Source: Actinoplanes octamycinicus
Lineage (GTDB): Bacteria; Actinomycetota; Actinomycetes; Mycobacteriales; Micromonosporaceae
Reading direction: 5' to 3'
Length of the DNA: 64,000 nt
NCBI RefSeq assembly: GCF_014205225.1
Contig: NZ_JACHNB010000001.1
Location: 496,001-560,000 of the forward strand
Below are positions 61,884-64,000 of the stretch, piece after piece. The stretch's first letter is position 1; every line of letters begins with the position of its first letter. The notes under the pieces are model-generated. The model was not told the origin of the DNA, ran no database searches, and saw only the letters and a program-made list of their open reading frames with translations. The position numbers were made by a program, and so were the translations under genes.

Positions 61884-62939
61884 CTAGACGAGCGCCCCCG
61901 CCGATCCCCCTGCGGCGGGGGCGTTCGCTGTGCTCAAGGTCTTTCTGGTGTACGCCAGGACCGCGTGCCGGCCGAGCATCTCGCCCTCCCGGCTGAGGCC
62001 CTCGTCGGCGGCCAGCCAGCGCTCGATGGCGGCCTGCTCGTCGCGCCGGTTCGCGTCGTCGAAGACGATCGTGGCGCGGTCGGCGAGGCGCGGGCCGGCC
62101 ACCGGCAGCGCCGGGTAGCGGCTGTCCGGCCCGACCGCCGCCGGCGGGCCGTCGACCAGCAGGAAGTCGATCCCGGTCAGGTCCTCCAGGGCGGCCGGGT
62201 CGTACCAGTCGAAGCTGCGGTCGTCGACCGGCACCGGGGCCAGCGGGGCGTCGCGCACCTCGGCGACCCCGGTCAGCCCGTGCGCGGCCAGGGCGGCGCG
62301 GGTGCGGTTCGCGTACTCCGGCTCGTGGTCCAGCGAGACCAGCCGGCCGCCGGTCTGCTCCAGCACGTAGGCGAGCCAGATCGTCGAGGTGCCGCTGCCC
62401 AGCTCCACCACCAGCTTCGGGCGCCGGGACCGGACCAGGAAGAGCAGCTCCAGCAGGTCGGTCGGGTTGAGCGCGTAGTCGCCGGAGGACGGCATCGGGG
62501 CGCGCGGCGTGAACCCCTGGAAGAGCTGGATCGACGCCTCCAACTCACGCGGCACGGCGAGCTGCACGGCGCGCACGCCGCGGTCGGCGATCCGCTGCAC
62601 CCGGGCGATCGCGTCGGTCAGCTCCCGGTGCCGGTCGTCGGCGGCGAGCCGCTGGCGTTCCACGGCGGACACCACCCGGCGCTGGGTGGCGTCCAGCACC
62701 ACCCGCAGCTCGCGGATCTCCCGGCGGTCGCCGCGGAGCGCCAGCAGCCGCCGGTTCAGCTGCAGGACCCCGGCCAGCGCCAGGGCGAGCAGCAGGGCGA
62801 GCAGGCAGAGCGCGACCCGCTCCGCGTCCAGCGCGGCGGCGGTCGCGACGCCGGCCACCAGCAGCGCGGTGAGCCCGGCGGCGGCGACCGTCCGCGGGCC
62901 GAGCGCGCGTGCCCGGCCGGCCAGTGTGCGAAGCCTCAT
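61884..62939 (-). CDS. Membrane-anchored class I SAM-dependent methyltransferase
   Basis: 351 residues. Two hydrophobic segments (AAGLTALLVAGVATAAALDA and VALCLLALLLALALAGVLQL) anchor the N-terminus. A coiled-coil stretch (RRLLALRGDRREIRELRVVL) follows, then a Rossmann methyltransferase: VVELGSGTSTIWLAYVLEQTGG (motif I), VSLDHEPEYANRTRAALAA, IDFLLVDGPPAAVGP and ATIVFDDANRRDEQAAI. This resembles class I O-methyltransferases of the MTF_24 type in surface-glycan loci. The acceptor is presumably a lipid- or membrane-linked glycan. It is downstream of the partial gene at the window edge, on the same strand. Confidence 0.88.
   Translation of the reverse strand: MRLRTLAGRARALGPRTVAAAGLTALLVAGVATAAALDAERVALCLLALLLALALAGVLQLNRRLLALRGDRREIRELRVVLDATQRRVVSAVERQRLAADDRHRELTDAIARVQRIADRGVRAVQLAVPRELEASIQLFQGFTPRAPMPSSGDYALNPTDLLELLFLVRSRRPKLVVELGSGTSTIWLAYVLEQTGGRLVSLDHEPEYANRTRAALAAHGLTGVAEVRDAPLAPVPVDDRSFDWYDPAALEDLTGIDFLLVDGPPAAVGPDSRYPALPVAGPRLADRATIVFDDANRRDEQAAIERWLAADEGLSREGEMLGRHAVLAYTRKTLSTANAPAAGGSAGALV
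61893..61923. terminator. Stem-loop between CAP and methyltransferase genes
   Basis: CGCCCCCGCCG (61893-61903) pairs with CGGCGGGGGCG (61913-61923). It lies about 90 bp after the CAP stop and within the last codons of the convergent methyltransferase. A smaller hairpin CCCGC/GCGGG occurs at 61870-61882. Confidence 0.7.
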
Positions 62940-63004
62940 GAACTGCCACCTCCGGTGCCTGCGGTGGCCGCGGGGGCGACCACACCAAGCCCTAACGGCG
63001 CAAG

Positions 63005-64000
63005 CTACGTGGCGTTACGCGCGAGCGCCGCCACCCGGCCGGCGAACAGATCCGGGTGGTGCCCGTCCCGCAGCGCGAGCCGGTCCCGCCGACGCCGCTC
63101 CGCCGCCAGCTCCGGCTCGGCCTGGTAACGCCGCAGCGCCGCCGCCGCTCCGGGCGGCAGCACGATGCAGCCGGTGGCGGTCGCGTCCAGCGCGGCCCGC
63201 TCCGACGGCCCGGTCCGCAGCGCGAAGTCCAGCTGGGCGTAGAACTCCAGCGGCGCCACGTCGGCGGCCCGGTAGACCAGCCGGCCGGCCGGCTGCCGGG
63301 GCAGGCGGAGCCCGTCGGCCGCCCGGATCCGCACGTCGAACCCGGTCAGCCCGTCGAACACGGCCAGCTCCCGGGGATGGTTCACCTCGGCGCCGAGCAC
63401 CGGGTGGCGCGGGATCGGGGTCCGGCGAGGGGCCGCCGGGACGGCCACGGTGGGTAGATCGAAATCGGTCAGCGGCAGGTCCGGGCACGCGGCGCGGACG
63501 GCCCCCGACTGCGGGCACCAGAGCGCCGGCACCCGGAACAGCCGCTCGGCCGCCGCGCCGCACGGCCCCAGCGCGGCGCGCGGTTGCTCGTCGATCAGGA
63601 TCAGCACGGTACGCGGGGCGAGCCCGGTCTCCCCGGCCGGCGGATGACGCAGCACCTCGGCCTGCCGGACCAGCAGCACCCCGCAGTCCACCCGGTCGGT
63701 GAGGGTGACCGCGCCGAGCCGGCCGGCGTTGACCAGGTCCTGCACGGCCGGGTGCACCGGGAGCCGCCGCACCGTCGGGCGCCGCCAGTCCTCCAGGTGC
63801 AGGATCGCCACCCGCAGACCACGTCCGAGCAGCGCCTCGATCTCGGCCAGCGCGGACCGCTGGGACTCGCGCATCACCCGCCAGTCGGCCGCGACGATCA
63901 CGTCGTACCGGGGAACGGGCTCCTGGCCGGCGGCGGACCGGAGCAGATGGGCGGGCGCCGGGAAGGGGCGGTCCGAGCCGTCCGGCGGCCGGAAGGCCGG
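63005..64000 (-). CDS. Glycan-cluster protein, C-terminal part (start outside window)
   Basis: 332 residues of an open frame reaching the window edge; an internal GTG at 63901 is not needed because the frame continues (FPAPAHLLRSAAGQEPVPRYDVIVAADWR). RYDVIVAADWRVMRESQRSALAEIEALLGRGLRVAILHLEDW begins a domain shared with the C-terminus of the GT2 protein at 58897: both have VQ-x-L-(V/I)-N-x-G then LTDRV-x-x-G-x-LLVR, then RLVY(R/Q), LDF and a GC(I/V)(V/L)LP motif. The missing N-terminal part is probably another glycosyltransferase. Function beyond that is unknown. Confidence 0.7.
   Translation of the reverse strand, partial: PAFRPPDGSDRPFPAPAHLLRSAAGQEPVPRYDVIVAADWRVMRESQRSALAEIEALLGRGLRVAILHLEDWRRPTVRRLPVHPAVQDLVNAGRLGAVTLTDRVDCGVLLVRQAEVLRHPPAGETGLAPRTVLILIDEQPRAALGPCGAAAERLFRVPALWCPQSGAVRAACPDLPLTDFDLPTVAVPAAPRRTPIPRHPVLGAEVNHPRELAVFDGLTGFDVRIRAADGLRLPRQPAGRLVYRAADVAPLEFYAQLDFALRTGPSERAALDATATGCIVLPPGAAAALRRYQAEPELAAERRRRDRLALRDGHHPDLFAGRVAALARNAT

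Overview
The window is high-GC DNA (GTG/TTG starts, tight ATGA/TGATG overlaps, leaderless-looking promoters, DivIVA, RseP, SigE-type sigma factor, short archaeal-type ProS, DUF2469 next to rnhB). This points to a filamentous actinobacterium, most likely Micromonosporaceae (Actinoplanes-like). The assignment rests on gene content and order as remembered, not on a database search.

Layout. 1-7 kb: a YhgE/Pip-type membrane protein (cut by the window edge) with a degenerate ABC ATPase under a TetR-type palindrome, an LLM-class oxidoreductase, an ArsR-like regulator, a PadR regulator and a GNAT acetyltransferase. 5.8-9.5 kb: ispG, rseP and dxr, overlapping and on the minus strand (non-mevalonate isoprenoid pathway plus a site-2 protease). 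9.5-17.9 kb: a YcxB-like protein, a YihY/BrkB protein, a phytoene-desaturase-like oxidoreductase, a metallo-beta-lactamase/Rieske fusion, a DUF2631 protein, a DivIVA-domain protein and rlmN. 17.9-22.2 kb: cdsA, frr, pyrH, tsf and rpsB. 22.6-25.7 kb: YraN, ComM and DprA on the plus strand. 25.9-29.0 kb: an accessory island between dprA and xerC that looks like a decayed actinomycete integrative element (excisionase-like HTH, Cys-motif small proteins, KorSA-like GntR regulator, no integrase). 29.1-33.5 kb: xerC, a class V aminotransferase, an M23 peptidase, DUF2469 and rnhB. 33.5-40.6 kb: Nudix, two signal peptidases I, rplS, trmD, rimM, a KH protein, rpsP, DUF402 and proS. 40.6-46.2 kb: an ECF/SigE sigma factor with a membrane-anchored beta-propeller partner, an amidohydrolase, a Uma2-family protein, ffh and a small membrane protein.

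46.4-64 kb is a surface-glycan region: a Stealth-family sugar-phosphate transferase, a UDP-sugar dehydrogenase, an IS110 element, GtrA, a large membrane protein, an acyltransferase-3/SGNH protein, a coiled-coil protein of unknown function, a two-module glycosyltransferase, a GT2 protein with a novel-looking C-terminal domain, a secreted CAP protein, a membrane-anchored methyltransferase and a partial protein that repeats the same C-terminal domain. Together these could make, modify and export an acylated, phosphate-linked surface polymer.

A second theme is that many intergenic gaps downstream of stop codons carry unrelated tandem repeats (units of 18, 21, 30, 36, 47, about 59 and 61 bp). No tRNA, rRNA or CRISPR array was seen.
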